NCBI RefSeq assembly: GCF_018336155.1 | Contig: NZ_JAGYHF010000017.1 | Location: 27,639-91,638 of the forward strand | DNA: 64,000 bases | Reading direction: 5' to 3' | Source of the DNA: Pseudomonas rustica | Lineage (GTDB): Bacteria; Pseudomonadota; Gammaproteobacteria; Pseudomonadales; Pseudomonadaceae | Shown here: positions 1-10,027 of the stretch, piece after piece | Numbering within the stretch: position 1 is the first letter of the stretch | Layout of the letters: each line of letters opens with the position of its first letter | The notes under the pieces: generated by a model | What the model was told of the DNA's origin: nothing | The model's database searches: none | What the model saw: only the letters and a program-made list of their open reading frames with translations | Translations under genes and position numbers: made by a program

Positions 1-2
1 AC

Positions 3-848
3 AGTCCGATTGAGCGTTTGCAGGAGTCCACACCAACCGTAAAGACCAATGTCGAGCGTTTAATTCGCCGGGTACTGGCCATCACCGAACCATTGCGTGT
101 GCAAGCTCCAAGCAACATAAAGGAGCGCGTGTGGCTGCACCGCGCGCCATCTGGTCCAACTGCTGGCCAAGTCGTGGTGATGACCAATAACACTCTGGAG
201 AGAGCAATCAAAATGATTGTGGCGGAACATCAGCTCTTCGATTCCGACGGTCAGCCAATGCGAATTAACGTTTCGCGCCTGCGCAAAACGTTCGCCAACC
301 GTATATTCGAGCTATTGGACGATGACTTGGCGACGACGGCGATTACTCTCGGCAATACCCCAAAGGTAGCAGAGCAGCACTATTTGGTGCCCGCCGAAAA
401 TGCGAAACGCAATTGGCAGTTCATGGGGGAAATCCTGGTGCAGGAACTCATGAACCGCACTATCGGTACAACCTACACCACCACTCCGGTGGGGCTCTGT
501 AGTGACCCGAAGAACGGACAGTACGCACCAAAACAAGCGGGAGCAGTGTGCTTTTCGTTCCTCAACTGCCTACGCTGTAAGCACTATGCGGTCACGACTG
601 AAGACTTGTACAAAGTATACAGTTTCTATTTCCGCGTATTTGCTGAGCGCGCGCGCATGGACAAGCGCCGCTGGGCCCGAGAATACGCACATATTCCTCG
701 ACTGATTGACGACTACATTGTGGCGGAAGGGCTGCGACGTGGGGCCTTCAAGCCAGCAGCCGTCGAAGCCGCACGTCAGCGCGCGCGCGTTGATCCCCAT
801 CCTTTTTGGTCGGCCGATGTTGTGGAAGTACTGGACGTTTTTGCATGA
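3..848 (+). CDS. Tyrosine recombinase, partial (5' end outside window)
   Basis: The frame is open to the left edge, so this is the C-terminal part of a longer protein. A phage-integrase-like C-terminal fold is suggested by SRLRKTFANR followed by LGNTPKVAEQHYL, which aligns in pattern with the box II arginine and the tyrosine box of tyrosine recombinases. The usual histidines are replaced: S stands where HxxR has H, and N where the LGH box has H. After the tyrosine there is a ~120-residue tail with four cysteines (C-x19-C-x5-C-x2-C), possibly metal binding. The stop overlaps the next gene by ATGA, so the two are translationally coupled. Layout resembles TnpA of Tn554-type elements. Family call is firm; the exact role is inferred. 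Confidence 0.75.
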   Translation, partial: SPIERLQESTPTVKTNVERLIRRVLAITEPLRVQAPSNIKERVWLHRAPSGPTAGQVVVMTNNTLERAIKMIVAEHQLFDSDGQPMRINVSRLRKTFANRIFELLDDDLATTAITLGNTPKVAEQHYLVPAENAKRNWQFMGEILVQELMNRTIGTTYTTTPVGLCSDPKNGQYAPKQAGAVCFSFLNCLRCKHYAVTTEDLYKVYSFYFRVFAERARMDKRRWAREYAHIPRLIDDYIVAEGLRRGAFKPAAVEAARQRARVDPHPFWSADVVEVLDVFA

Positions 849-2740
849 CTAAAGACACCACAACGCAGCCTTGGCCAAGCTCCGAGTTATTGCCGGCTGA
901 AGTCCGCGGTTTACCGGTGAGCGAACGCGACTCACTGATCGTGAGTGCCATCCAGGTTGAGGGGCAGTGGGTCATCCTAAGCCGATACGGAGACAACATC
1001 TGGCAGCTCGACGGCTTTACCAGCAATACGTCAGACAGTCGCAGGCGAGTGGATTTCACCCGCTTGCCGGTTCAATTCCAGGCGGTGATGAAAGCCGTTC
1101 TCTATCGCTACCTACGGCGCGGCCGTGCGGGAATGGGGCGGCCGAGAGGCAGCACCCTACACAAATTTTTCGTATGCGCGCGCCCTTTCCTAAAACATTT
1201 GGAAACCCTCAATATTGGACATTTGGGCGCAGTGACCCCAATCGCCTGCATGAGCTATGTAGAAGTATGCCGAGCGCACAGGCAAACGCGCCGAAGCCAC
1301 GGCAAACCGCTGTCGTCGGGAGGCCTTTGGGATCGTTTCAGTATCGTTGAGGCGCTATATGAGCTGAGCCAATACACCGACGATCCGATATCACAGCATC
1401 CTTGGCCCGATACCTCGGCATTGGCAATGGCCGGGCTGACGGGAAGTGTTTCGTATCGTAGCCAATACAGCAAAACACGACTGATGCCGGATGACGTGTT
1501 CTGCACAATTTTCGGAAGGGCTTACGAGCAAGTTCAGCAAGGAAAAGCTCTGCTCGATCTACGTGATGCTCTAGCGGCTATCGCTGTTCGTAGAAAAGGG
1601 CAACATCCTCACACGATCTATATTGCCAAATCCCGTTATCTCTCCGACCTTAATTTCGAGGGCGGAATGAGGGCCTTCAATAAGTCGATCCTTGATTTAC
1701 GCACCGCTTGCTATGTCGTACTCGCTAGCACCTCCGGTTGCCGCAACCATGAGCTGGCAAACCTTCAATCGGGTGCGCATCGCCGTACCGGAGACGACCA
1801 AGGTACGCGCTACCACTGGATACGCTCTATATCCGAAAAAACCGACACCGGGGTTCATGACTGGATGATACCGGAAGCTGCCGTGCGAGCATTGCGTCTG
1901 ATGGAGCGCTGGGCTGAGCCTTACCAGACTGCGATTGCTGCCGAGATCACTGTTCGGCGAAAGCTCAATCCTCACGATCCGGAAATATCTAAAGCGCAGC
2001 AGCACCGCTATTCATTATTTCTCGGGGAAAGCCAAGCCAAGGGCAATCAGGTTCGCACCCTGTCAAACGCTTCATGGGATGCCAACCTTAAATTATTCGC
2101 TAAAGACCTCGGATTAGACTGGGCCCTTGCCACCCACCAGTTCCGCCGGAAGTTCGCTAATTACGTAGCACATAGCCGATTCGGCGACCTTCGCTACCTA
2201 CGTGAGCACTTCGCCCATTGGACAATAGACATGTCATTGGGCTACGCCATTGATCGGGATTGGGGGCAGCACTTCGACATCGATCTGTACAACGATATTC
2301 ATTCAGAACTCGAGGGCATTAAGCAAGGCGTCGTTGGCAATTGGCTAGGTGATACCCCCTTATCAGGTGGCTATGGCTATGCGATCAAGCGCTGGCAGCG
2401 CGATCCATCTAACCTCGCCATTTTTAAGTCTCATAGCGCAATGGTGAACTCAATAGCCGAGAGCACCTCAATCCGCAGCAACGGTCACGCCTGGTGCACT
2501 GCCGATGACAATCGCTGTATTGGCAATACGTTGGAACGAACGCGCTGCAGTGGCTGCAACAATGCGGTCATCGGTCCCAGCCACGCTCCCATCTACCGAC
2601 ATCTCTACGAAAGCTTAAAAGGTTTGCTGAATTGCCCCGACATTAGTGACGGTGGTCGTCAGCGGGTTTTGCGCAATCTGGGACGCTGCCGAGACGTGCT
2701 CGAGCAACTTGGATACGATCCGGAGTCGAACGCATCATGA
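845..2740 (+). CDS. Tyrosine recombinase, second subunit of a Tn554-like module
   Basis: A 631-residue site-specific recombinase. The start chosen is the ATG at 845, which overlaps the upstream stop (ATGA). Catalytic residues can be read: Arg300 in SGCRNHEL, H431-x-x-R434 in HQFRRKF, a histidine in EHFAHW, and the likely nucleophile Tyr467 in LGYA. A C-terminal tail has a cysteine cluster (WCTADDNRC, then RCSGC). It overlaps the next small gene by 4 bases. Two recombinases plus a small coiled-coil gene in one coupled operon is the tnpA-tnpB-tnpC pattern of Tn554 relatives. Base composition is lower in GC than the chromosomal genes from argG onward, consistent with acquisition. Confidence 0.85.
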   Translation: MTKDTTTQPWPSSELLPAEVRGLPVSERDSLIVSAIQVEGQWVILSRYGDNIWQLDGFTSNTSDSRRRVDFTRLPVQFQAVMKAVLYRYLRRGRAGMGRPRGSTLHKFFVCARPFLKHLETLNIGHLGAVTPIACMSYVEVCRAHRQTRRSHGKPLSSGGLWDRFSIVEALYELSQYTDDPISQHPWPDTSALAMAGLTGSVSYRSQYSKTRLMPDDVFCTIFGRAYEQVQQGKALLDLRDALAAIAVRRKGQHPHTIYIAKSRYLSDLNFEGGMRAFNKSILDLRTACYVVLASTSGCRNHELANLQSGAHRRTGDDQGTRYHWIRSISEKTDTGVHDWMIPEAAVRALRLMERWAEPYQTAIAAEITVRRKLNPHDPEISKAQQHRYSLFLGESQAKGNQVRTLSNASWDANLKLFAKDLGLDWALATHQFRRKFANYVAHSRFGDLRYLREHFAHWTIDMSLGYAIDRDWGQHFDIDLYNDIHSELEGIKQGVVGNWLGDTPLSGGYGYAIKRWQRDPSNLAIFKSHSAMVNSIAESTSIRSNGHAWCTADDNRCIGNTLERTRCSGCNNAVIGPSHAPIYRHLYESLKGLLNCPDISDGGRQRVLRNLGRCRDVLEQLGYDPESNAS

Positions 2741-3138
2741 TTAGTAAACGCAAGCCATCGGAAGCACGCGAGAGGGACCTACAGCTCGCGCTAACCCGCA
2801 TTCAGCGTGGGCGTGCACACACAGGAGAAACAAAGGTCACCATCGCTGCCGTGGCACGCGAGGCCGGCGTTTCTACCGCGCTGATTCACAACCACTACCC
2901 CAACATTGCCGAGGCGATCCGCGAAGCTCAGGGGCGCTCCAGCCGCATCCAACGGGATTTAAAAGAACAGGATCTTAGTAAAGAGCGTGAGAAGAACCGC
3001 GTACTTCGAGAAGAGATCAAAACACTGCGCAACAAGGTTGCTAGCCTCGCCTCCATTAACGAAGTTTTGATAGCGGAAAACTCCGCTTTAAAAGGCAAAC
3101 ACAGAGAGTTTAACGTGGTCGATCTAGTAAAGAAATAG
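2737..3138 (+). CDS. Small HTH plus coiled-coil accessory protein (TnpC/DUF6262-like)
   Basis: A 133-residue basic protein. Residues ~35-65 (VTIAAVAREAGVSTALIHNH) read as a TetR-like helix-turn-helix, and residues ~75-118 form a heptad-rich coiled coil (LREEIKTLRNKVASLASINE). It overlaps the preceding recombinase by ATGA. In Tn554-type elements a small TnpC-like protein follows two tyrosine recombinases and biases transposition; small proteins of this kind (DUF6262) are common beside paired recombinases. That role is inferred from size, position and architecture, not from a recognised catalytic motif. Confidence 0.65.
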   Translation: MISKRKPSEARERDLQLALTRIQRGRAHTGETKVTIAAVAREAGVSTALIHNHYPNIAEAIREAQGRSSRIQRDLKEQDLSKEREKNRVLREEIKTLRNKVASLASINEVLIAENSALKGKHREFNVVDLVKK

Positions 3139-3723
3139 TGCCTACAACTGTTAAAACCAGCAACTTATTGAATCAACTCAAGAAAAACAAAACTAACTGT
3201 TAACTAGGGTCCGGAATGTGTGATCATCCACGATCAGCACTTTATTCATGGGCAGGTCCAATTTCGCTGTTCGATTTTTAGAGCCCGCACAATAGCCTAG
3301 TCAATTCACTCGTGGCACAGCGCAGTTCTCTTGCACTTGCAGCGCAAGACATTCCCTACAACCAATGAGGATTATTCCTACAAGAAATACACTTGCTGCT
3401 ATCGAATGGGCTGTACGTGCATTCTTCACTTCATTCAGGCGCGTCTTAACCTACTGATATTTTTAGTACAAAATTTTCATACAGATCCGTTGCCTGCCCG
3501 AAAAATACGCCGCCGCCCAAGCCATTGGGCATGCGGATACAGCTCTGAAAAGCTGCTTGCTCTCGCGCTTCAGAGAATATCGGCAACTAACTTCGCTTTG
3601 CAAAAAATCTGAAACAAGACACTTCTACCCACACGGCAATTTTTAATATAAACATTAAAGCCGCAAAACTTTAACCACACACTTAATCAAATCAGCGATC
3701 TCAAAATCAATAGAGCCAACACC
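3139..3723. other. AT-rich non-coding stretch to the right of the recombinase module
   Basis: No convincing gene was found in 585 bases. Base composition falls sharply compared with the rest of the window. A TTG-started 93-codon frame at 3331-3612 has no visible ribosome site and a cysteine-rich, low-complexity translation, so it is not called. This is the expected place for the right terminus or attachment site of the mobile module, but no clear inverted or direct end repeat could be picked out by eye. Confidence 0.5.
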
Positions 3724-4368
3724 ATGCGGAACTTTAAAAAGAAAATCTCCAACCCAATGACGGTTATCGCGATCTTCGCGTTTATTTCGGAAACTTCCGC
3801 AGCGGTATCACTACCCTTTCTGGATAACAACGAACGTGAAATTTACATATGGTTTTTAATCAGCTTTCCGTTTTATTTGTTGTTTTTGTTTTTTATCACC
3901 TTGAACTTCAACTACCGATCGCTTTACGCGCCGTCTGACTTCGACAAGGATGATAACTTTCTGAAAGCGTTTGAAGACCTTAGATCCGGCGACCATCAAC
4001 TCGATCCTCTTTCGAAAACGTCCGAGCGTACCGGCAACGTACCCGATCCACCCACTCCCAGCGATTGGGCGACGCCGCCGTGGATCGAACATCACGTGCA
4101 GTTGCCCAAACCCATGAACGCGCTGCGGGTTATTGATGTACGACCGATGAACAGCAAGGCGCAATTCGATCAGTTGCAGGCAAGTCTGACAGTCACCAGT
4201 AGGCTATCGGTAAGGTTCATGGTGTTTCTGACTGATCCGGTGTCAGACGCATTACTCAAGCAAATAAGGCTCAGCCCCGGCAAACAGACAAAAAAAGGCA
4301 CAGCGAACACGCTCTACATCGCCTACAACGTCAGCCAGCAGATCACGACAATTTTGAGAGGGGATTAA
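3724..4368 (+). CDS. Hypothetical protein with two N-terminal membrane segments
   Basis: Encodes 214 residues. Two hydrophobic helices (about residues 12-33 and 41-63, the second rich in F and L) are followed by a soluble tail of about 150 residues with a proline-rich linker near 100-115. No family is recognised. It lies between the recombinase module and argG, reading towards argG, and ends about 60 bases before a strong hairpin. It could be cargo of the island or a strain-specific chromosomal gene. The function is unknown. Confidence 0.6.
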   Translation: MRNFKKKISNPMTVIAIFAFISETSAAVSLPFLDNNEREIYIWFLISFPFYLLFLFFITLNFNYRSLYAPSDFDKDDNFLKAFEDLRSGDHQLDPLSKTSERTGNVPDPPTPSDWATPPWIEHHVQLPKPMNALRVIDVRPMNSKAQFDQLQASLTVTSRLSVRFMVFLTDPVSDALLKQIRLSPGKQTKKGTANTLYIAYNVSQQITTILRGD

Positions 4369-4429
4369 AAGGCGGGCGAATATCGTGAAGAACACAGATA
4401 ACGCAAAAAGCAGGAAGGATTTGAACAGT

Positions 4430-4458
4430 GGCAGCCTTGTCGCGATGACAAGGCTGCC
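4430..4458. terminator. Hairpin between convergent orphan gene and argG
   Basis: A perfect 12-bp stem (GGCAGCCTTGTC with its complement) and a 5-base loop. It lies just beyond the stops of both convergent genes. The flanks are only weakly T-rich (CTTTCATT on the + side), so it may serve either strand. Confidence 0.7.
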
Positions 4459-4481
4459 CTTTCATTCCAGGCCCGAGGGGC

Positions 4482-5699
<1,218 letters not shown>

Positions 5700-5828
5700 G
5701 CCATCACTCCACGGGGTTCTACGGAAAGCCGAGGAGTCTACCGCCCAAACGCGATAATTTACAGAGGCGCGACAGCTTAAGACGACAAAGCGACAGAATC
5801 TGTCGAGAGCGCGACGATGACCGGCGGG

Positions 5829-6749
5829 TCAGGAAGTTGCTGCAGTGCTCGCGGGTGTACTCGCTTGCGGCGCCGGAGCCGCGACTGGCGTAACCCGCGC
5901 AAGGTGCACATTGACCCGGCGGTTCTTCGCCCGGTTCGCCGCACTGGTGTTGGGCACCACCGGATACTGCTCACCATGGAAACGCACGGTGATCTGCGAC
6001 TCTTGAATGCCATTGGCCTTGAAGTAGTCGACCACGGCCAGCGCCCGGCGGCGCGAAAGTTCACGGTTGGTCAGACGGTTGCCGCTGTTGTCCGAGTGGC
6101 CGTCGAGCTCAATGTGATTAACCGTCGGATCTGCCTTCATGTACTCCAGCATGACCGCGAGTTTGGCTTTGGCGGCGGCGTCGAGATCGGTGCCTTCGCC
6201 GGGAAAACCGATTTGCGACTGTTTAACCTGATCGAAATTCTGCGGCAACAATTTCGCCACGCAGGTTTGATAGTCGTTAAACGCTTTGCTGAATTTGACT
6301 GGCAACAGGCGCACTTCCGAGACCCGACCATCACCCGACGCGCGACGCACGACCGGACTGCGACCGTCCAGCAGACCGCTGATCAGACCACCGGCCTGGG
6401 ACTGCGAACTGTTAAACAAGACATTGCCGCTGCCAATTCTGACGCTGCCTAGATTGATATCGCCGCGTCCCGGCTGCCATGGCGCCGCCGCTGCGAGCAA
6501 CGTCGCCGAACCGCCGCCCAGCATGGCGTTGTAGGCGTTCAGACGGAATATCGCCTGCTCGCCAGCCTTGCGCACGAACTCACCCGAGCCGAAATCTGTA
6601 ATTGGCTGTGTCAGGCGGCATTCGAACTTGTCGCCGGCGACCGTCCACTCAATGTTCTCCAGACGTGTCTGGTACGTGAGCGCCATCGCGGGGAGGCTGG
6701 CAAACACACTGAGCAAGGCTAAATAACGCTGGCGCACGGGAGGCTCCAT
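5829..6749 (-). CDS. motY: Flagellar stator-associated OmpA-like protein MotY
   Basis: A secreted protein of about 306 residues. The signal peptide is RYLALLSVFASLPAMA, followed by the MotY-type N-terminal domain beginning LTYQTRLENIEW. The C-terminal OmpA peptidoglycan-binding domain includes IELDGHSDNSG, NRELSRRRA and NRAKNRRV. In Pseudomonas, MotY forms the T-ring part that anchors the stators in the cell wall. It lies between argG and pyrC as in P. aeruginosa. A GTG start 15 bases upstream is possible; the ATG at MEPPVRQR is preferred because it places the signal peptide at the N-terminus. Confidence 0.88.
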   Translation of the reverse strand: MEPPVRQRYLALLSVFASLPAMALTYQTRLENIEWTVAGDKFECRLTQPITDFGSGEFVRKAGEQAIFRLNAYNAMLGGGSATLLAAAAPWQPGRGDINLGSVRIGSGNVLFNSSQSQAGGLISGLLDGRSPVVRRASGDGRVSEVRLLPVKFSKAFNDYQTCVAKLLPQNFDQVKQSQIGFPGEGTDLDAAAKAKLAVMLEYMKADPTVNHIELDGHSDNSGNRLTNRELSRRRALAVVDYFKANGIQESQITVRFHGEQYPVVPNTSAANRAKNRRVNVHLARVTPVAAPAPQASTPASTAATS

Positions 6750-6897
6750 TGGCTTCTGAAACACAAAGACCGATTCACACGATGTTTACGGCATACCTAC
6801 GGGATATCGGAAGGTTCCCGCAAAACTTGATAGCGAGTGCCTGCAAGAGTCTTTTCCGGTAGCATTCGCCTCAGTTTGACCCGCCTGGAATCCCCTC

Positions 6898-7944
6898 ATG
6901 TCCGACCGCCTGACCCTGCTGCGTCCCGACGACTGGCACATTCATCTTCGCGATGGTGCCGTGTTGACCAATACCGTTGCCGATGTTGCGCGCACTTTTG
7001 GCCGCGCGATCATCATGCCCAACCTGGTACCTCCGGTGCGCAACGCCGCTGAAGCCGACGGCTATCGCCAGCGGATTCTCGCTGCCCGCCCGGCCGGCAG
7101 TCGCTTTGAGCCGCTGATGGTGCTGTACCTCACCGACCGCACCCAGCCCGAAGAAATTCGTGAAGCCAAGGCCAGTGGTTTTGTCTACGCCGCCAAGCTG
7201 TACCCGGCCGGCGCAACCACCAACTCCGACTCCGGCGTGACCAGCATCGACAAGATTCTGCCGGCGATCGAAGCCATGGCCGAAGTCGGCATGCCGCTGC
7301 TGATCCACGGTGAAGTCACCCGTGGCGACGTCGATGTGTTCGATCGCGAAAAGATCTTCATCGATGAGCACATGCGCCGTGTGGTCGAGCGTTTCCCGAC
7401 ACTGAAAGTGGTGTTTGAACACATCACCACCGCTGACGCCGTGCAGTTCGTCAACGAGGCTTCGGCCAACGTTGGCGCGACCATCACCGCGCACCACCTG
7501 CTCTACAACCGCAACCACATGCTGGTGGGCGGGATTCGGCCGCACTTCTATTGCTTGCCGATTCTCAAGCGCAATACGCATCAGGAAGCCCTGCTCGACG
7601 CCGCCACCAGTGGCAGCGCGAAGTTCTTCCTCGGCACCGATTCGGCACCGCACGCCCAGCACGCCAAGGAAGCCGCTTGCGGCTGCGCCGGCTGCTACAC
7701 CGCGTACGCCGCCATCGAAATGTACGCCGAAGCCTTCGAACAGCGTAACGCGCTGGACAAACTCGAAGCTTTCGCCAGCCTCAACGGCCCGCGCTTCTAC
7801 GGCCTGCCGGCGAACACTGATCGCATCACCCTGGTTCGTGAAGAATGGACCGCCCCGACCAGCCTGCCCTTCGGCGAGCTGACCGTTATCCCGCTGCGCG
7901 CCGGTGAAAAACTGCGCTGGCGCCTGCTGGAGGAACACGCGTGA
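6898..7944 (+). CDS. pyrC: Dihydroorotase (class II, E. coli type)
   Basis: Zinc amidohydrolase that cyclises carbamoyl aspartate to dihydroorotate in pyrimidine synthesis. The 348-residue length matches the E. coli-type enzyme. Metal-ligand motifs are visible: DDWHIHLRDG near the start, the lysine in YAAKLYPAG (carboxylated in the family), PLLIHGEV, FEHITT, and the catalytic GTDSAPHA loop. The stop overlaps the GTG start of rnt by GTGA, so the two are probably one transcript. Gene order matches P. aeruginosa. Confidence 0.97.
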   Translation: MSDRLTLLRPDDWHIHLRDGAVLTNTVADVARTFGRAIIMPNLVPPVRNAAEADGYRQRILAARPAGSRFEPLMVLYLTDRTQPEEIREAKASGFVYAAKLYPAGATTNSDSGVTSIDKILPAIEAMAEVGMPLLIHGEVTRGDVDVFDREKIFIDEHMRRVVERFPTLKVVFEHITTADAVQFVNEASANVGATITAHHLLYNRNHMLVGGIRPHFYCLPILKRNTHQEALLDAATSGSAKFFLGTDSAPHAQHAKEAACGCAGCYTAYAAIEMYAEAFEQRNALDKLEAFASLNGPRFYGLPANTDRITLVREEWTAPTSLPFGELTVIPLRAGEKLRWRLLEEHA

Positions 7945-8618
7945 GTGAAGACCATTTCGACGACGAACTGGACGGTCAAAGTGGCGGCGGCGGTTCCCGT
8001 CACCCGATGGCAGCACGCTTTCGCGGCTACCTGCCGGTTGTCGTCGACGTAGAAACCGGTGGCTTCAACTCGGCCACCGACGCGTTGCTGGAAATTGCTG
8101 CGACCACCATCGCCATGGATGAAAAGGGCTTTGTTTACCCGGATCACACCTACTTCTTCCGCGTTGAGCCGTTCGAAGGCGCCAACATCGAAGCGGCGGC
8201 GCTGGAGTTCACCGGGATCAAACTCGATCACCCACTGCGCATGGCCGTCAGCGAAGAAACAGCGCTGACCGACATCTTCCGTGGCATCCGCAAAGCGCTG
8301 AAAGCCAACGGCTGCAAGCGCGCGATTCTGGTTGGCCATAACAGCAGCTTCGACCTCGGCTTCCTCAACGCCGCCGTCGCGCGTCTGGACATGAAGCGCA
8401 ACCCGTTCCACCCGTTCTCCAGCTTCGACACCGCGACACTGGCCGGTCTGGCCTACGGTCAAACCGTACTGGCGAAAGCCTGTCAGGCAGCCGACATCGA
8501 CTTCGACGGCCGTGAAGCGCACTCCGCGCGTTACGACACCGAGAAAACCGCAGAGCTGTTCTGCGGCATCGTCAACCGCTGGAAACAGATGGGCGGCTGG
8601 GAAGATTTCGACGACTGA
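7941..8618 (+). CDS. rnt: Ribonuclease T
   Basis: A 3'-to-5' exonuclease that trims tRNA and other stable RNA 3' ends. The 225 residues include the DEDD exonuclease motifs: VDVETGGFN (DxE) at the start of the fold, GHNSSFDLGFLN, and a late AHSARYDTEKTAELF (H-x4-D). The GTG start overlaps the pyrC stop and is the only start that keeps the N-terminal extension typical of Pseudomonas RNase T. A bidirectional terminator follows at once. Confidence 0.96.
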   Translation: MSEDHFDDELDGQSGGGGSRHPMAARFRGYLPVVVDVETGGFNSATDALLEIAATTIAMDEKGFVYPDHTYFFRVEPFEGANIEAAALEFTGIKLDHPLRMAVSEETALTDIFRGIRKALKANGCKRAILVGHNSSFDLGFLNAAVARLDMKRNPFHPFSSFDTATLAGLAYGQTVLAKACQAADIDFDGREAHSARYDTEKTAELFCGIVNRWKQMGGWEDFDD

Positions 8619-8642
8619 TCCTCGCTGAGTAATCCCGCGCAT

Positions 8643-8672
8643 AAAAAAACCGGCCACTTGGGCCGGTTTTTT
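8643..8672. terminator. Bidirectional rho-independent terminator
   Basis: Stem CCGGCC/GGCCGG with loop ACTTG, preceded by a run of A and followed by a run of T, so it can stop rnt (+) and the peroxiredoxin gene (-). Confidence 0.9.
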
Positions 8673-8690
8673 GTACCTCGACGTTGCGCC

Positions 8691-9293
8691 TTACAGGGCA
8701 GCAGCGTTCTCGGTCAGGTATGCCGCAACGCCTTCTGGCGAAGCGTTCATGCCTTTGTCGCCTTTTTTCCAGTTGGCAGGGCAAACTTCGCCGTGCTCTT
8801 CGTGGAATTGCAGAGCGTCGACCAGACGGATCAGCTCTTCCATGTTACGGCCCAGCGGCAGGTCGTTGATGATCTGCGAGCGGACAACGCCTTTGTCGTC
8901 GATCAGGAACGCGCCACGGAACGCTACGCCGCCTTCCGACTCAACGTCGTAGGCTTTAGCGATGTCGTGCTTCATGTCGGCAGCCATGGTGTATTTCACC
9001 TGGCCGATGCCGCCATTGTTCACTGGAGTGTTGCGCCATGCGTTGTGAGTGAAGTGCGAGTCGATCGACACAGCGATCACTTCAACGTTGCGGGCCTTGA
9101 AGTCAGCCATGCGGTTGTCCAGAGCGATCAGCTCGGACGGGCAGACGAAGGTGAAGTCCAGTGGGTAGAAGAACACCAGGCCGTATTTGCCTTTGATGGC
9201 CGAGGACAGGGTGAAGCTGTCAACGATCTCGCCATTGCCGAGTACGGCCGGGACGGTGAAGTCAGGGGCTTGTTTGCCTACGAGTACGCTCAT
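8691..9293 (-). CDS. Typical 2-Cys peroxiredoxin (AhpC/Tsa family)
   Basis: Reduces hydrogen peroxide and organic peroxides using a thiol. The 200 residues are normal for the family. The peroxidatic cysteine is in DFTFVCPSELIAL and the resolving cysteine in HGEVCPANWKKG near the C-terminus. It lies next to bfd and bfr, so peroxide defence is close to iron storage, as in P. aeruginosa (PA3529, from memory). It is not the ahpCF pair; no AhpF is nearby. The start is the ATG followed by SVLVGKQAPDFTVPAV, preceded by GGAG. Confidence 0.95.
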   Translation of the reverse strand: MSVLVGKQAPDFTVPAVLGNGEIVDSFTLSSAIKGKYGLVFFYPLDFTFVCPSELIALDNRMADFKARNVEVIAVSIDSHFTHNAWRNTPVNNGGIGQVKYTMAADMKHDIAKAYDVESEGGVAFRGAFLIDDKGVVRSQIINDLPLGRNMEELIRLVDALQFHEEHGEVCPANWKKGDKGMNASPEGVAAYLTENAAAL

Positions 9294-9607
9294 TGATATC
9301 TCCTGGTGTAGAAACTTGAAGTTCAGGGTTTGCGCCAGCCTGCCATCCTCAGACGACAGCCCTGTGACACGAACCCCCTTCGCAAGGGCCGACCATCATA
9401 CACTGCGAATTTGGCCTGTCCTTAACGGTTTTTTAAAGCAGGCGCAGAACCGTGCTGCATTTACAGGGCCAGGCAAATCGCCAGCAAATACCGTTCGTCA
9501 GTCGTAGCTGTTAATCCACTGAAGCGGTCGGAAAGCACTTTGACAATCATTCTCGTTAACATTAAGATCCATCGCAATTGAGTCACAACCAGCGACGGTT
9601 CTCACTT
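9294..9607. promoter_or_regulatory. Divergent promoter region of peroxiredoxin and bfd
   Basis: A 314-base gap between divergent genes. The bfd-proximal end holds a Fur-like site (listed separately). No gene or repeat was seen in the rest. Confidence 0.5.
9541..9563. promoter_or_regulatory. Candidate Fur box upstream of bfd
   Basis: On the minus strand the segment reads AACGAGAATGATTGTC, close to the Fur consensus GATAATGATAATCATTATC. It is about 45 bases before the bfd start. Fur control of bfd is established in several Pseudomonas and enterics; the site here is matched by eye. Confidence 0.55.
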
Positions 9608-9826
9608 ATGTATGTTTGTCTCTGCACTGGCGTCACCGACGGACAGATCCGCGAAGCGATCTATGAGGGTTGCTGCAGCTATAAAGAAGTTCGTCAGGCC
9701 ACCGGCGTCGCCAGCCAATGCGGCAAATGTGCCTGCCTTGCCAAGGAAGTCGTTCGCGAAACCCTGACCAAGCTGCAAACCGCTCAGGCTGCGATCCCCT
9801 ATCCGGTGGAATTTACTGCCGCGTAA
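9608..9826 (+). CDS. bfd: Bacterioferritin-associated ferredoxin
   Basis: A 72-residue [2Fe-2S] protein that docks on bacterioferritin and passes electrons to its heme so that stored iron is released as Fe(II). The four cysteine ligands are visible as CLC near residue 4 and CGKCAC near residue 38 (C-x-C and C-x2-C). The start MYVCLCTGV is chosen over an upstream in-frame ATG at 9578 because known Bfd proteins begin there. Bfr, its partner, is the next gene. A terminator follows, so bfd is probably a single-gene transcript. Confidence 0.96.
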   Translation: MYVCLCTGVTDGQIREAIYEGCCSYKEVRQATGVASQCGKCACLAKEVVRETLTKLQTAQAAIPYPVEFTAA

Positions 9827-9844
9827 TAACACCCCATTTCAAAG

Positions 9845-9869
9845 AACCGGACTTATGTCCGGTTTTTTT
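9845..9869 (+). terminator. Rho-independent terminator after bfd
   Basis: Stem AACCGGAC/GTCCGGTT with loop TTAT, followed by seven T. Confidence 0.92.
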
Positions 9870-10027
9870 ATGCCTGTAAATCAATTGCTTAGGCTCCAGA
9901 CGCGGAACACAAACATTCTTATTCCGATTAATTTTCATATATTATTCAATAACTTAGGTTTGACACTTATAAATACGAAGCTCAAACTCTGCCGTATATA
10001 CAGCGAATACAGGGCAGGACTCCGATC

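Noticed and set aside
3331..3612. 93-codon frame in the AT-rich stretch
   Set aside because: TTG start, no ribosome site, unusual composition, no recognised family.
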